Positions 46,575 through 58,927 of a DNA stretch of 64,000 nt are shown piece by piece. The position numbers and the translations under genes were made by a program. How positions within the stretch are numbered: position 1 is the stretch's first letter; each line of letters begins with the position of its first letter. The stretch comes from Cordilura impudica (lineage: Eukaryota; Arthropoda; Insecta; Diptera; Scathophagidae): the NCBI GenBank assembly GCA_963682025.1, contig OY821517.1, positions 111,737,625 through 111,801,624 on the forward strand, given 5' to 3'. The notes below the pieces were generated by a model. It was not told where the DNA came from and did not search any database. It was given only the letters and a program-made list of their open reading frames with translations.

Positions 46575-46910
46575 TTGTGACTGATGTTTTGTTCTACCGT
46601 TTTATCCCGATTTTGACCAATCGTATATTATTTGAAAAGTATTTCTTTTTAGCCATTTTGCAGATTTACAGATTTTTTAATTTTTTTTTTTATGTTGAGT
46701 AAATTGCATTTAAAGTTGCTACTAACACATACATAAAATTATACAACGCTATGTGTGTGTTTATTAAATTTGTTAATGTGTTTGTAATAAAAATTAGTTT
46801 GTTCTTTGTGTCGATTTGTGAGTTGGCCTTTAGGGTCTTTATGTAATGAAAAAATAAAGCTGCCTAGAAATTGCACTCGAATTTAGAGGGCTGGAATCTG
46901 CTAGTTTAAA
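46575..46910 (-). repeat. Dispersed repeat B, copy 3 (minus)
   Basis: TTCTTGTGACTGATGTTTTG, TCTACCGTTTTATCCCGATT to CTGCCTAGAAATTGCACTCG and GGCTGGAATCTGCT are the reverse complement of the 23985 and 30330 copies. Confidence 0.8.
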
Positions 46911-49900
46911 CTTAACTAACAAAAAACCAACAGGGTTATCAATAAATATAGTATTTGACCTATTTATCAACAATAACTTTTTGGTTGTTTGTTTGTAGTG
47001 TGTAGCATGCAACTTAGCTCATAAGGAACAAAAGAACAAATTCTCCAGCAAACGTTCGCAGCATTAGCACGCATTTAGGTTCCTGCCTCTATCTCGTCGG
47101 CAATTGGGGTTGGATTATTGGACTACAATGCTTGCGGCTGTCGACTATTATGCTAACAGAAGAAGGATTTTAAAGAATGCATGCATTGTTAAAAGAAAGG
47201 GGGAAAAATAAAGAAGAAAAAAAGAAAATGAGAGGAAGGAAATTCATTTAGAGGGGAAAAACAAGCATCCATGTTGCATGAATATGTGCTGATGTTATAC
47301 ATATTTTTACCCGCCCAACCATGATCATATAACAAAATATCCGTGGAAATTTATATGATCCCAAATACATTACCCTATCCGAACAACTAGCTAGAAATCA
47401 CAACAAAAGATTTTTATAGATCCATTCTAATTAATTAATTTATTAAAAATTAAAAAAAAAACCTTAAGGATTAACATTAAACCAGGATTTAATTTATATA
47501 GGGTGTTATTACCTTATATCGAGATTTATAAATGATTTAAAATTAAACATATTTGAATTTAAAACTAAAAAAACTTGTATCACCAGCAAAAATTTTCATT
47601 TAAAAACTTAAAAAAAAAAACAAGCATTTGTGCAGAAATTAACAAAAAAAAATGTTGAAAAAAACTAAAAAGGTACATCCCGTTCGGATATCAAGAAATA
47701 AAATCAATTTAAATTGAAACATAAACAAATAAAAATAAAAAAAAATAAGTAAAAAGGATTTTATTAGGTATCGGCAGAATTCGATTAAGTGACCACGAAA
47801 TTAAAGTTTATTCAAAATTATCGAATGCGTTCTTTTATAAAATGCATACATTATATTTTTAAATACGGAACGCGTGGAATTGAAACAATTGAAAGATTCC
47901 CGTTAGTTGTATTATCGTCTTATTTAATAATTAAACACATTAAAAGCCATTTAAATCGTGTTTTAACATATTACACCAACATATTGGGTATCAAAATATT
48001 TTAATTTTTATTTCGGATTGATGGCTTTTAATGTTTTTAATGTTGGATTATTAAATAAGTTCATGAGTTGTATTCATCACTGTTGGCTTAACATGACCAA
48101 TTAATACACTTGTTCGCTGTAATTAACAGACCATGAAAATGTTAACAAGGAGTTTTAACAGTGGTACATACAATTATGTTAACAAAATTAAATGTTATAA
48201 AAGCCAACATATGACTTACATTGATCGAGTTATTCCCACGACGAAAGATCTTTCATAGCCGGATTCAGTGTGTTGATGATGATTGTAATAATTTTTTTCT
48301 AATAATTGTTCATAATTTTTGTTTATAATTTTTGGTTAATTATATGATTTTTGTCTTTATGATTTAAAAAAAAAACAACCGCTGTACTCAGAACCCGGGT
48401 TTTAACGATATGGCACTTATCCTCGTTATTTTTAGATACTCTTTATTCTTTTATTTTGCCATATGTTTAATTTTAGTACAATCAAGTAAAAAGTGTTTTT
48501 CTTATTCTGTTTATTTTTTTTTTTTTTTATATCAAATTGCACAATATCACTAAAGAAATCGCTGTTTTTATATGTATTTTTATGTAGAACAACGCATTTT
48601 TTTATGTTGATTTTTGCACTTTGAAAATTATAATTATAGTGTTGATTAACTTAACAACAAAAGATATAGTGTAGATTATTACACAGGTGATAAGTATAAC
48701 GAAAATGAAAAATCAAAAAAAAATTTAACACTAAATATATTTAACAATTCATTTTTTTCTCCTTTTTTTAGAATTTTATGATGAAGAGCTAGAGAGGAAA
48801 TATGTCGATTGACGAGAATTTACATTTGATGGATTTCTGGATGGTTTTTAATAAAAGTTTTATTTATAGTACTACTTTTGGCGTATCACTTTTTCGTTTG
48901 ATTCATCTTCACACAATCTCGAGGAATTACGTAGGACAAGGGATTTTATATTGACAAAATTTCTGTGATATAGATTCACAATTTAATTCGTGACTTTGAA
49001 TGTAGGAATAGTTTTAAGTTAGCCAAATTTTTAGTCTTAAGGTAGCCAAAATTTTTTTAAGATTTTAATTAGACAAATTTTTAGTTAGACACTTTTTACT
49101 TTTTACACTTTTTAGAAAATTTTATAGCGTAATTTAAATTGATTTTATTTTTAATTTTTAGCCACTTTTAAATATTGTTCTTTTCAGCCAATTCACTAGT
49201 TTTCTTTAGGGTTTTTAATTTTTCTTTCAAACAGATTTCAGTGAGAAGCACCTTTTTTCTTTTTTTTTATACACTATTATACACTTGTTTGACTTTTCTA
49301 AGGTTTTTCAAAAGTTCTTATAGGGGTTTTTCATTAAATTTTCCGCGATTTCCTTCTCTATAGCGTGCTTCACTGAATGGTTTCACCCAAATTTTGCACT
49401 TTTCACTACGCTTTTCTGATGATTAGTCTAATGTTGCTCGTTCGCAAAAAGAATTTATGACTGCCTTCGCCAAGTTCGTGTTACCACGATTTCTGACCTC
49501 TTGCTTCCAAAACAGACCTCTATAGAAACCTACTCCTCTAGCAATTTCAGGCCTTTACAACTCCGATAGTGCAATGTTATGTGTGTGTTTCTGTTTGCTG
49601 AAATAAAATAGTTTGGGTATGATTTGTATACTGAAATAGCTTGCGGTAGGTGCATGTTTTTACCTTTTTCTTTTCTATCAAAGAGGCGCAATGAACAAAC
49701 GCTTTTGCCGATGCGATTGAATTTAGATTTGTTTTCAAATAGGTAGCAATCTGGAGGTTTTTAGAAGAAATATAAATTTCTTTAAAAAAATTACTCAGCT
49801 TAAAGAAATGAAATTTAAAGAAAGGCTTTATGAAAGATAAAACAAATTATTATTTAAAGTAATTATACTCACTTTTGTGACAAGCTATCAATGGTGTTTT

Positions 49901-50390
49901 AATCAAATAATGTTTGGCAAGATGAGTTGAAAAACTCAATAAAAAATTCATGAAGTCCTGTTTAAAAATTTAATTATTTTATAAAGAGCACCACTTAAAT
50001 TTTAAAAAAGAATTGTTGTTGTTTGTCCTTACTTCTAAAAAAAAAAAGAAACCAGGACGAAGATTTTAAAAAAAAACTTTGAAGGTGACGATCAGCAAAA
50101 AAGATCGATTTGACCTCCAAACAAGCTTTATATACCATGAAATGGTTGAAATTTTTGAAAAAAAAATGCGCTAATTCAGCGGTTACATACAAAAAAAATC
50201 AGTGACACATACAACCAAAACAATTGAAATGTCAGTTTTGACACACACTGCATTATCTTGCATCAGTGTGGGTTACCCTAAAAAGTAAGACTTAAAATTA
50301 GAGTCAGGGTTTGAGAAAAAATAAGAGAGAAAAACTAAGGTAAGAAAATTAATACAATTTTGAAATGGTTTTGCTACAAGCGCTTCTGCA
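46911..50390. other. No recognised features (3.5 kb)
   Basis: Mostly AT-rich unique sequence with poly-A/T runs. 47030-47170 and 49400-49570 are noticeably less AT-rich but have no sustained frame or recognised motif. Could be intron, UTR or regulatory sequence of a nearby gene. Confidence 0.4.
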
Positions 50391-51601
50391 AGTGCACCGA
50401 TCGACTTGAAATTTATACAGTAAATGACTGCCTATCCGGAAGGAAAAATAGGTCAAGTGGTCATAACACCTCCCATATAAAGTAGATTTTTAACATCTAA
50501 CTTTAACATACAACGTCTGGAGTACTACGATAGCAGAAGTTTTGAAACAATGTACTTGTATATATTAAACTAATTTGAAGAGTTTCGGAAAGAATGGGCA
50601 GGATCGGGTAAGTGGGCGTGGTACCGACTATACAAAGTAAATGTTTATTGTCGTTTATCTAGAGTACTGTAATGGGGAAAGCCGTGGGACTTTGAGTGAG
50701 TTCATAAGTTATTAATGTGAATAGTCGGGCAAAAAATGGGTGGGATCGAACCAGTGGTCGTGGCACTCACACACAAAGTGAGTATTTAATATCATATAAC
50801 TATAGTACTATAATAGAAAAAGTCTTGGGACTTTGTTTGTTAACGAAGAAATGGTCGGGATCGGATCAATGTGCGTGGCACTTCCTATACAAAAAATATA
50901 AATTAATGTAAAAATGACAGTCCTGAAACTTTTGACAAGTACATTACCAATGTTAGTAGTCGTGCAAAATATGGCCGGAAATGCCAAAATCAAAAATTTA
51001 GAATAACAAAAATTGGCAAAAATCAAAAATCGCCCAAATCAAAAATCGCAAAAAACAAAAATTGCCAAAATCAAAAATCACAAAAATCGATAGAGTCAAA
51101 AATCGCCAATACTGAAAATCGTCAAAAACAAAAAATGCCAGAACCGAAAATCGAGAATAAGAAAAATCGCAAAAAAAAAAAACAGAAATCTCCAAAATCA
51201 AAAATTACCCAAATTAAAAATAACCAAAATCAAAAAAAAAAAAAAAAAAAATCGCTGAAGCCAAAAATCGCCAAAATCAAAAATCGCTAAAAATCGAAAA
51301 TAGGAAAAAAATTTCCAAAATCAAAAAACAAAAATCGCCAATATCTAAAATCGTAAATCAAAAATTGCCAAAAACCGAATATCAGGAATAACAAAACCCG
51401 CCAAAATCAAACACCAAAAATCACAAACCGCAAAAAACAATAATCGCCAAATCAAAACTCGCCAAAAATCAAAAATGGCCAAAAATCTAAAGTCACAAAA
51501 ACAAATATCGACAAAATCTATTGTGAATTTTCTACAAAACGTTTTCCCAGTTTTTTATTTCGTTGCGATGGGTGTATCGAAGCGCATCGGGTTATAGCTA
51601 G
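50391..51601 (+). mobile_element. Non-autonomous Helitron with tandem repeats
   Basis: 50460-50950 holds three or four units of the same ~145-bp repeat seen at 0.23-0.86 kb (GTGGGCGTGGTACCGACTAT; GGGTGGGATCGAACCAGTGG). Then comes a CAAAAATCGCCAAAAT simple repeat. The end reads GCGCATCGGGTTATAGCTAG, with CTAG at 51598-51601, like GCCGGGTCAGCTAG at 3.2 kb. A short stem CGATG..CATCG lies just before the end. No Rep or helicase sequence is present. 5' edge approximate. Confidence 0.68.
50970..51530. repeat. Degenerate CAAAAATCGC-type simple repeat
   Basis: Irregular copies of AAAATC(G/A)CCAAAATCAAA of about 9-18 bp run for ~550 bp, with an 18-base A run at ~51230. Minus-strand Phe-rich frames here are by-products. 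Confidence 0.85.
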
Positions 51602-52990
51602 TAAATATAAATTTGCATGTGCAATTGTGGGGACATTAGAATAACAGCTGACTATTGTAGCCAAAAGCAGCTGTTGTTATGTTGTGTCTGGCGGAAAAAT
51701 AACACGTTTTAAATGAGATTGTGTCAGCTGACATGCTGTGCTTATTTTACAAAATCAATGCTGGAATTAAATTATATGATATGTAAGCGTTTTGCAATTG
51801 GAAAAAGTGGCAATTCAGCTAAAAAGTACATACATATTGTTAAGTCACCTTTACCCTAAATAAGCATATATTTTTGACACAATACATTAACATTTCTGTC
51901 TAAGTATTCACACCATCTCCACCCCTTACTGGAACATGTAGATATATGACCGCAAAGCCATGTTAGTGTCACATATTTATTTTGTGGTTTTCAAAATAGA
52001 ATATCAAAAAAAAAATATATTACAAATACATATATCGGCTAAAATACATTTGTCTGCTATTAAATCTCGGTGACATGTGCGTTTTATTTGTTAGCACTTT
52101 TGATTTAGATGTGTTATTTGTGTATGGTATGTTATTGAAGTTTGTTTTAATATTTTTATGAGATACAAGGACACATGTCTCCTGTGTCGACATTAGTAAG
52201 ATTATTTCTTTAACAAAGCCATTAGGTTCAGATTTTTATGGCTCTGTTTATATTTAACATCTTCATGTTAGTTGTAGTAGATAGATAATTTCTTAATACC
52301 TTATTTTGGCTTAGGTTGGCTTAGCTTTTTCTTTTGTGGCTCTTCTCATTTGCTCTGTCTTATCATATGTTGTCCTCTAAAATCTAAAATGCAGCAGTTT
52401 AATTGAATACTAACGATATATAACCAGTGGCAGTACATATATTTTACATATTTCCTTTTACAATTTAAAAAACAAACTACACGTTTTTAAAATTTTTAAT
52501 TCAAAAATTCCATTTACATTTCAAAAATTATCAATTGATATATAAAAAAAAATTAACAACACAGATTAAACATTGTAGACATAATAATAAGTGTAATTTT
52601 AGAGTACCACAAAAAGTCCAAATAGTAAACACATAAACGCAAAAAATGATTGTAAATATCACTTATTGCTTTAATACTGTATTATTCAAACTACATGGAA
52701 TGTGAATGTTACCATTACATAATGCTTGTATTGCTTTTTGAAATTATTTTGAATTTTATATGGAAATATTTTGAAGTGGGATTGATATTTTTTAATATAA
52801 GCAATAGATATTTTTAAATATGTGAAATTATTAATTTTCAAGTGAAGTTACGCGCATAAGGATGACCTTTTCTATTCGTTTATGATAAATAATTTCATCA
52901 TTGGAATTTATAACCCCCACACAACTTCGCACAAATGTACAAAAAATAAAAAGGTGACTTTTATTTAAAAAATAAAATATTTTTTATTTT
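51602..52990. other. No recognised features
   Basis: AT-rich unique sequence. Confidence 0.4.
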
Positions 52991-52994
52991 TGCC

Positions 52995-53310
52995 AATTAA
53001 ATCTAGTGACTTCAAAGTAATCCCCCTAAACTAAAGCCAACTTTTTTCGTACCTCAACACAGTTGTTAAATTATCGATTTCTGGAAGTTCTTTCAAAGCG
53101 CGCAGCGAGTCGATACAAAATTTGTGGTCTTTTCAGTTTATAGAACAGCCAGAAGCACGATGCTAAATAAGGCGAATACGATGTGTCAACTTGTCTAGAA
53201 TAACCATTACAGTAAGAGCCACTATATTTTTGTGGTACAAAAATATAGAGCTGTCTGCTCAATACTCCGTCCTGTTTTTGCGATAGCCTCACGCAAATGA
53301 TGCAAAATGA
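52995..53310 (-). pseudogene. Second mariner-type transposase 3' fragment
   Basis: The minus strand reads SYSPYLASCFWLFYKLKRP (the PDLAPCDFWLFPKLK block of insect mariners, with third catalytic Asp lost), then in another frame ALKELPEIDNLTTVLRYEKS and a RGITLK tail. Only the last ~90 codons remain. Confidence 0.6.
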
Positions 53311-53737
53311 TTACATTATATTACTTGTGAAGAGATTCGCGGAAAGAATTCAAAAAGATAACATTAACACAAAAAAAAAATTTGTATTTTTAGAATTAGA
53401 ATTTGACAACCAAATTGTTTTAAAGTTTAACAACTTTATTTTCGATTGTAGCAGCAGAAATTTTATAGCAAAGAATCATTTTCTATTGCTATAAAATATT
53501 AACTGTTGACACAATGGAATTGTAACTGCAATCAACACAAATGTGGTAGCCAAAATTAATCTGTTTTCTGTGTATATTAGCAAGATCGAAAATAAACGTT
53601 TACGATTTTATCTTTTACTTCATTGACGTCTTTTTTTATGTTTGTTCCTTAACGCTTTCTCTGTCTTCTTGGAACTGTAAATTTTTTTTTTCGGCCCACA
53701 GCGAATTTAAAAATTTGTCTTTACACACAAAATAAGT

Positions 53738-54560
53738 AAGAAACTTATAATCAGTCTAGATCTAATAAGCATTCAGTATCCTATACCTTGACTTCAAGTA
53801 AGTTCATATTCGGATATACAAAATAAGAATTAAGCAAGTTTGAGTAGAATTGTTAGCAATTTGTGTCCAGCAGGTACGAAAAATTTAATATCGAATTCCA
53901 TTTTTTGTGGAGACCAAGTCAAAAAATGGACTAATCATTGCCCTATTTATTAAAGTCACTTTTCTCAAAAATATAAACAAACTAAGTTTGAAAAAGATAT
54001 TTTTTATGGTTACTAGAGGACCCTTGCTGCTCCGCAGCATTATATTATATTATATTAATTTTTATAATATAATACCAAAATTTGCCAAGAGAAGTTAACG
54101 TACATTAATGCCAAAATATGCCAAGATAAGTTAACGTACAGTAAAAGTAAAGTTGATTCTCCACACATAACTTTCCTCAAACCCAACGAATTTAATCAGT
54201 TAATAGCTCAAAAGAAGGAGCTTGATCCACTGAGTGTTCTTAGACCTATGTCAACAGCCTACGTTAATTAGAACTCTAGTTATAGAGGTTTGAGAGAAGA
54301 AAAATATTGAAAAAAATCTTGAATGCAAAGTTTATTCATAAATTCTTGTAATATATAATATATAGGGTTTATTTTAGACTACTTATTAATAGATGCAAAA
54401 AACTTTAACGCAATAAGTTTTGATCTTACGGCTATTTCAGTTAATCTAACTCGGGTCACATATATGGGGGGTTTAATCTGAACCTTAACCACTTTTACCA
54501 ATTTTCACAGCAGTCGTCCTAGGGTTGCTAAAAGCATAAGTACAGAAAGTTCCACCATGG
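53738..54560 (-). mobile_element. Old HINE-like copy, minus strand
   Basis: 53738-54000 starts AAGTAAGAAACTTATAATCA then GTCTAGATC and TATCCTATACC, the 3' end in reverse complement. 54370-54560 (TTATTAATAGATGCAAAAA, GATCTTACGGCTATTTCAG, ACATATATGGGGGG, CCAATTTTCACAGCAGTCGT) matches the middle. The centre holds unrelated sequence with a small tandem duplication at 54070-54145. Confidence 0.55.
54070..54145. repeat. ~38-bp tandem duplication
   Basis: ACCAAAATTTGCCAAGAGAA and ATGCCAAAATATGCCAAGAT, each followed by AAGTTAACGTACA(T/G)TAA. Two units. Confidence 0.75.
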
Positions 54561-54888
54561 CCCAAAAATTAAAAGTTAACCAACATTTTTCTCATACTTG
54601 CATTATTAAATATAGATATTTAAAATTAATTGAATTAAAGCGTTCAAAGCATTCTACAGTTGCGATGGCGATTGTGCAACTAAACACTAGTTATTGTATC
54701 AACAAATAGTAAAATAAATTAGAAATAGCACACAAATATCAATCAACGGTAAAAATTTGATTTGCTATTAATAATATTCTAAGATAACGTCACGTCACAC
54801 AAAAACTATATATTCTCAATACCTATACGCTGACGATAGCAAGTGCATGCAATTGTGAGCATAAACCAAGGTTAATAAAGTAAAGTAG

Positions 54889-55105
54889 CTATAAAATTAT
54901 AGTCAATCTAGACCGACTATACGATATCCTATGTCATGGGTTTAGAAACCCTATCTCTTCGGTCCAGCTGATGAGATATAGAAAATAAGCATAAACTAAA
55001 TTTGAATGGAATTTTTACTAAATTGTTTGCCGGCGGATATGAAAAAGTCAATATCTAAAAATTGATCGATCCTCACCATATTTGGCAAAGTCACTTATTT
55101 TTTGC
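54889..55105 (-). mobile_element. HINE-like 3' fragment, minus strand
   Basis: ATTATAGTCAATCTAGACCG then ACTATACGATATCCTATG, GAAACCCTATCTCTTCGGTC and GATATGAAAAAGTC are the 3' end in reverse complement, truncated by 55105. Confidence 0.75.
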
Positions 55106-55576
55106 AAAAGAAAAAAATGCATAAATGAAATTTGAGAAAAATTTGTGTAATCAGCCTAATTCTAAACAAAAATTCCGCATGAAATTTCTCATTTCTCCCT
55201 TTTCCCCTATTATAAATAAAAATTCTTCCGGAAAAAAAATTCGATGGCAAAAAGTAGTTATTCTCAATGCACTTGAATTTGGATTTTTCCCTCAAAAAAT
55301 TTCCCTTGCAAAACAGACGGAAGTTTACATAAAAATGTAAATAAGAAGTATTTGAATGAAACAAAATTTAAATAAAAATTAATATTTTATTGTTCTTGTA
55401 GGTTGAAGACCACAAATAAAGCCCAAATTCCACTTTTGTTAACTTTTGGTGAAAGCCTTTTCCAAATATTCAGCCCGCAATTGACTTCTAGCAATCCTTT
55501 AACTATTTCGTTGTTGCTATTCTACGACACCAATTTCCTCCACAAGTGATCGCATCAAAGCTATGCTATTCATTTT

Positions 55577-56339
55577 TATACCCTATACCACTATGTGGTT
55601 TGGGTATAATGACTTTGTGCTGCTGTTTGTAACAACCAAAAATATTTGACCTAGACCCATCTTTAATTATACCGATCGAATCAGAATCACTTTCTGAGTT
55701 GTTTTAACAATGTCCGTCCGTCCTTCCTTCCGTCCGTCTGTGTCCATGTAAACCTTGTAATCAAACTGCAGGTCGCAACTATGAATATATTTTGATGAAA
55801 TTTGGTATTTGATCTTTCATCGACCATCGGATGAACTTTATTGAAATTGGCGAGAATCGGTCCATGTTCAGACCTAGCCGCCATACAAATTACCCATATG
55901 AAATCGACATAAATTGCCATAAGATCCAAATTGTCATATAGATCTTACTCAAATTGGGTTTGTATGCGTTCATTACATAAATTAATGAGTAGTCCAAAAA
56001 TGATCCCTTTGACCCCATACAGAGCTGCTTCCCGATCTTCACTTAAATCTATTAAAAAACAAAAATATTGCACTGATTCTTCTCAAATTTGGTTTGTATA
56101 TATTTTTGCAAATACAAGAGACTTTACCAAACATGGTCAGGATCGGTCCATTTTTGGACCTAGTCCATATATAGATATAGCATCCGATATGAACTTTTTC
56201 ATATATGCAGCCAAAAAAATTTATAAAAATCCCACTCAAATTTGGTTTTTGCTTATTTTCTAAGAGATAAGGTTTCTAAACGCATGGTATAGGGTATCGT
56301 ATAGTCGGTGTAGACCGACTATAATTTTCTTACTTGTTT
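55577..56339 (+). mobile_element. HINE-like element, full length
   Basis: ATACCCTATACCACTATGTG; microsatellite GTCCGTCCGTCCTTCCTTCC; 3' motif TGGTATAGGGTAT; palindrome with one change (AGTCGGTGTAGACCGACT); TTTTCTTACTTG. A deletion removes CAATTAGTTGGGCC before AAGAGATAAGG. T flanks both ends. Confidence 0.88.
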
Positions 56340-57332
56340 CATTTAATTTTTCTTTAAATTAAATTTATTTTCGTTTGCACACACAGAAAAAATAGCAAAT
56401 TAATTGTCAATAAGCAAAACAACTAACTGGCTTCGAAATTCGATGATCCCACTTATTAATTTTTTTGCTCACGCGGAATATATAATTGGAGGATTTTTAT
56501 CTCGAGAAAAGTATTTTCCGTGAGAAAGAAATTTCTTGAGACTATTCGTAATTGGGCTGAATATGTTTGTTTTTGATAGGTTTAAGTTGTGACGGTGATC
56601 TGTTTTGCGCTTTACTGTAACAAAAGAATTTCTGTTACAAGCAGAATAAGAAAGAAGAAAAAAATAATAACCTTGATCTTGAAATTATTTTCAAGTTCAA
56701 GTATGTACATATAAACAACACCTTATATGGTAATAGGTTGATGGCATTTTTTTCTCTTCATTGTGTTGTATGAAATCATGAACACATTCATATGCAATCA
56801 TGCTGGTCAAACCACGTATTTTCTTGTATTGATCTCACTTGCTCTCATAGTCATATATGAGTGGGAGTGTTATAAATACTAGAGAATATTATGAATGCAT
56901 ATGAATGTTCTCAAAGAATTGGTGGTTATTTTGTTTTTTTAATAAACAGGTTTTTATCTGCAGATTAATGAATGAGGATGAGAAGGTTAATGTAGTAAAA
57001 TTAAATTTAAACCGGGGAGTCGAAATGTAGTCGTGCAAGTAAAAGGTTGAGGAAAAACCTCCAAAAAAATATTTAATTTAAGTTTAATAAAAAAAATGAA
57101 AGTTTAAGAAAATTAAAAATTAAATATTTAAGAAAAAAAAGAAAGTGTAAAATTTAAGAAATAAAACCAATAAAAAATTAATTAAACTTTAAGAAAAAAA
57201 AAGTAGCTTTAGATTTTAGTGACATTTGTACAAACATTTTTAATGAAAACATACAAATAACAACAACAATAATTAAAATACAGTTTCTAATGGAAATATA
57301 TAATAATAAAACATTAAAAACAAAACTAAATC
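56340..57332. other. No recognised features
   Basis: AT-rich; the last 300 bp are poly-A/T low-complexity and look intron-like. Confidence 0.4.
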
Positions 57333-57355
57333 TACTACAACTTAATTGATCGCAG

Positions 57356-57522
57356 TCATCATAATTTAATACAACAATTAAATGCTGTTATACTCCGACA
57401 AAGAGTGAAAGATGAAGGAGTTTTAATAAAGTTACATGCCAAAATAGAAAAACATATTGCGAGACACAACCACGGCGTCTGGCGGCAGCAGCTTCATCCT
57501 CAACAACTACAACCATATGGCG
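57356..57522 (+). CDS. Possible internal exon of unidentified host gene
   Basis: A frame open from ~57333 to 57530 reads SHHNLIQQLNAVILRQRV, LIKLHAKIEKHIARHNHG then VWRQQLHPQQLQPYG. A weak acceptor (GATCGCAG, 57355) and a fair donor (GGCG|GTAATT, 57522) bracket 167 bp that is GC-richer than the flanks. His/Gln-rich composition is fly-like. Joining phase 1 at 57522 to the candidate exon at 58580 keeps the frame open (..QPYG-V-GYLQLRWSRG..). No Met, no family recognised. Could be chance. Confidence 0.35.
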
Positions 57523-58579
57523 GTAATTAAAACAAACTAATTAAAATGTTTTCTTAAATCTAAATTAAATAAGATTTGTCTAACTATAAACTAAAATTAT
57601 ATTTTAAAGATTTTTTCTAATTATAAATCAAAATTTTTTCTAAATATAAATTTAAACAAATACGTTAATAAAATTTACCAAATATAAATTTTAACTAAAA
57701 ACTTTCTAAATTAAGAACTTTGCTATATATAAAATTAAACTAAAAAAATCTTCCCAAATGAAAAAAAAAATTTTGAGCTAAGATTAAAAATTATAATAAG
57801 AAATATAATTTAGCTAAAATTAAAATTTTGCTGTAAAGAAAATTTTTCTAAATTTAAATTCAAAACTAAATTAAAATCACCAAACTAATAATTTTATATA
57901 TTTAGAATTACTGTAAAATTTAAAATTAACCTAAACTTAAAATTATGCTAAATTTAAGAATATTTACAAAACGGTACCGTATTAAAAAAAAAAAAAAAAC
58001 AAATATTTTTTTTTTGGTTAAAGTTAAAATTAAAACTAAATTTAATTTAAAATATTGTTATTATTCCGTAGTGCTAAAATTCAAATTGAGCTAAAATTAA
58101 AATATTATTAAAAGCAAAATTTTTCTAAATTAAATTGCGCTAAATATAAATTGTGCAAAAATAGTGCTAAATTCAAATTTATAAAACTAAAATTTTCCTA
58201 AACTTTAAAAATTTTCCTAAATTTAAAAAAAAAAAATTTTTCCAAAATTTAAAAATTTTCCCTAAATTTAAAATTTTCCTAAATTTAAATTTTGCTAAAC
58301 TTAAAAAATTTTGTTATAATTAAAATTTTTCCTAAAATTAAAATTGGGCTATAAATAAGAATTTTTCCTAAAATTAAAATAACCCTAAAAATTAAATTTT
58401 TGCTAAGATTAAAATTTTGCTAAAAATAAAAATTGGCAAAAAAAAAATTTAAAATGTTTCTAAAGTTAAAATTTTTGCTAGAATTAATTTAAAAATTAAA
58501 TAACCTTAAAATGAAGGTCCAATAAAATTTTTATAAACCCAATGTAGAAACCTAATCAAACCAAATCTTTTCATTGCAG
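57523..58579 (+). other. Low-complexity AT-rich, intron-like
   Basis: Degenerate TAAAATTAAAATTTT(G/C)CTAAA repeats over 1 kb, ending in CAAATCTTTTCATTGCAG, a strong splice acceptor. Confidence 0.5.
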
Positions 58580-58662
58580 TGGGTTACCTCCAATTAAGAT
58601 GGAGTCGAGGTAACATGGTAGGGAGGGCAAAAGGGGCAGAACACCTCGTCCCCAATCCCAAG
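58580..58662 (+). CDS. Probable exon of unidentified host gene, 83 bp
   Basis: Bracketed by a good acceptor (CTTTTCATTGCAG) and a near-consensus donor (CCAAG|GTAAGTATGG). GC content is sharply higher than the surrounding intron-like sequence. One frame is open throughout and contains MVGRAKGAEHLVPNPK, in phase with the candidate exon at 57356. No domain is recognisable in so short a piece. The splice sites are the strongest seen in the window. Confidence 0.55.
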
Positions 58663-58701
58663 GTAAGTATGGCCATCCGTCCCATTTAGTATCCGCTTTT
58701 T

Positions 58702-58923
58702 TTGACAGTTGTTTTTTTTAAATCGCACGTGAAAGTCTGTAGTGCGGTTTCCCTGGGCCTGAGCAAGACCCCACCCATCCGGCGAGCTAGGCCCCTACGC
58801 CAGCACGTGCGACCAGCAAAGGCTCAGGGAAATGGAAGCGGATCTTCCATCAACGCCGCACCATTACAAAGTGAAGATGAGGAATCAGCTATGGGGCCTA
58901 TGACCCAGAATTTTCCCATATGA
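58702..58923 (+). CDS. Exon-like coding segment, unidentified
   Basis: GC-rich stretch with an open frame: VKVCSAVSLGLSKTPPIRRA, RPLRQHVRPAKAQGNGSG and INAAPLQSEDEESAMGPMTQ, ending NFPI and a stop at 58921-58923. Basic then acidic composition looks like genuine protein rather than chance. An acceptor-like TTTTTTTGACAG precedes it (58708). The gap from the donor at 58662 is only 46 bases and the phases disagree, so direct splicing to the previous exon is doubtful. It may be an alternative or retained-intron exon. A minus-strand HINE fragment begins within 10 bp of the stop, so the true end may be lost. Confidence 0.45.
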   Translation: MTVVFFKSHVKVCSAVSLGLSKTPPIRRARPLRQHVRPAKAQGNGSGSSINAAPLQSEDEESAMGPMTQNFPI

Positions 58924-58927
58924 TATT

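Noticed and set aside
51000..51500. Regular spaced repeats considered as CRISPR-like
   Set aside because: Units are short, irregular and low-complexity with no unique spacers; eukaryotic context.
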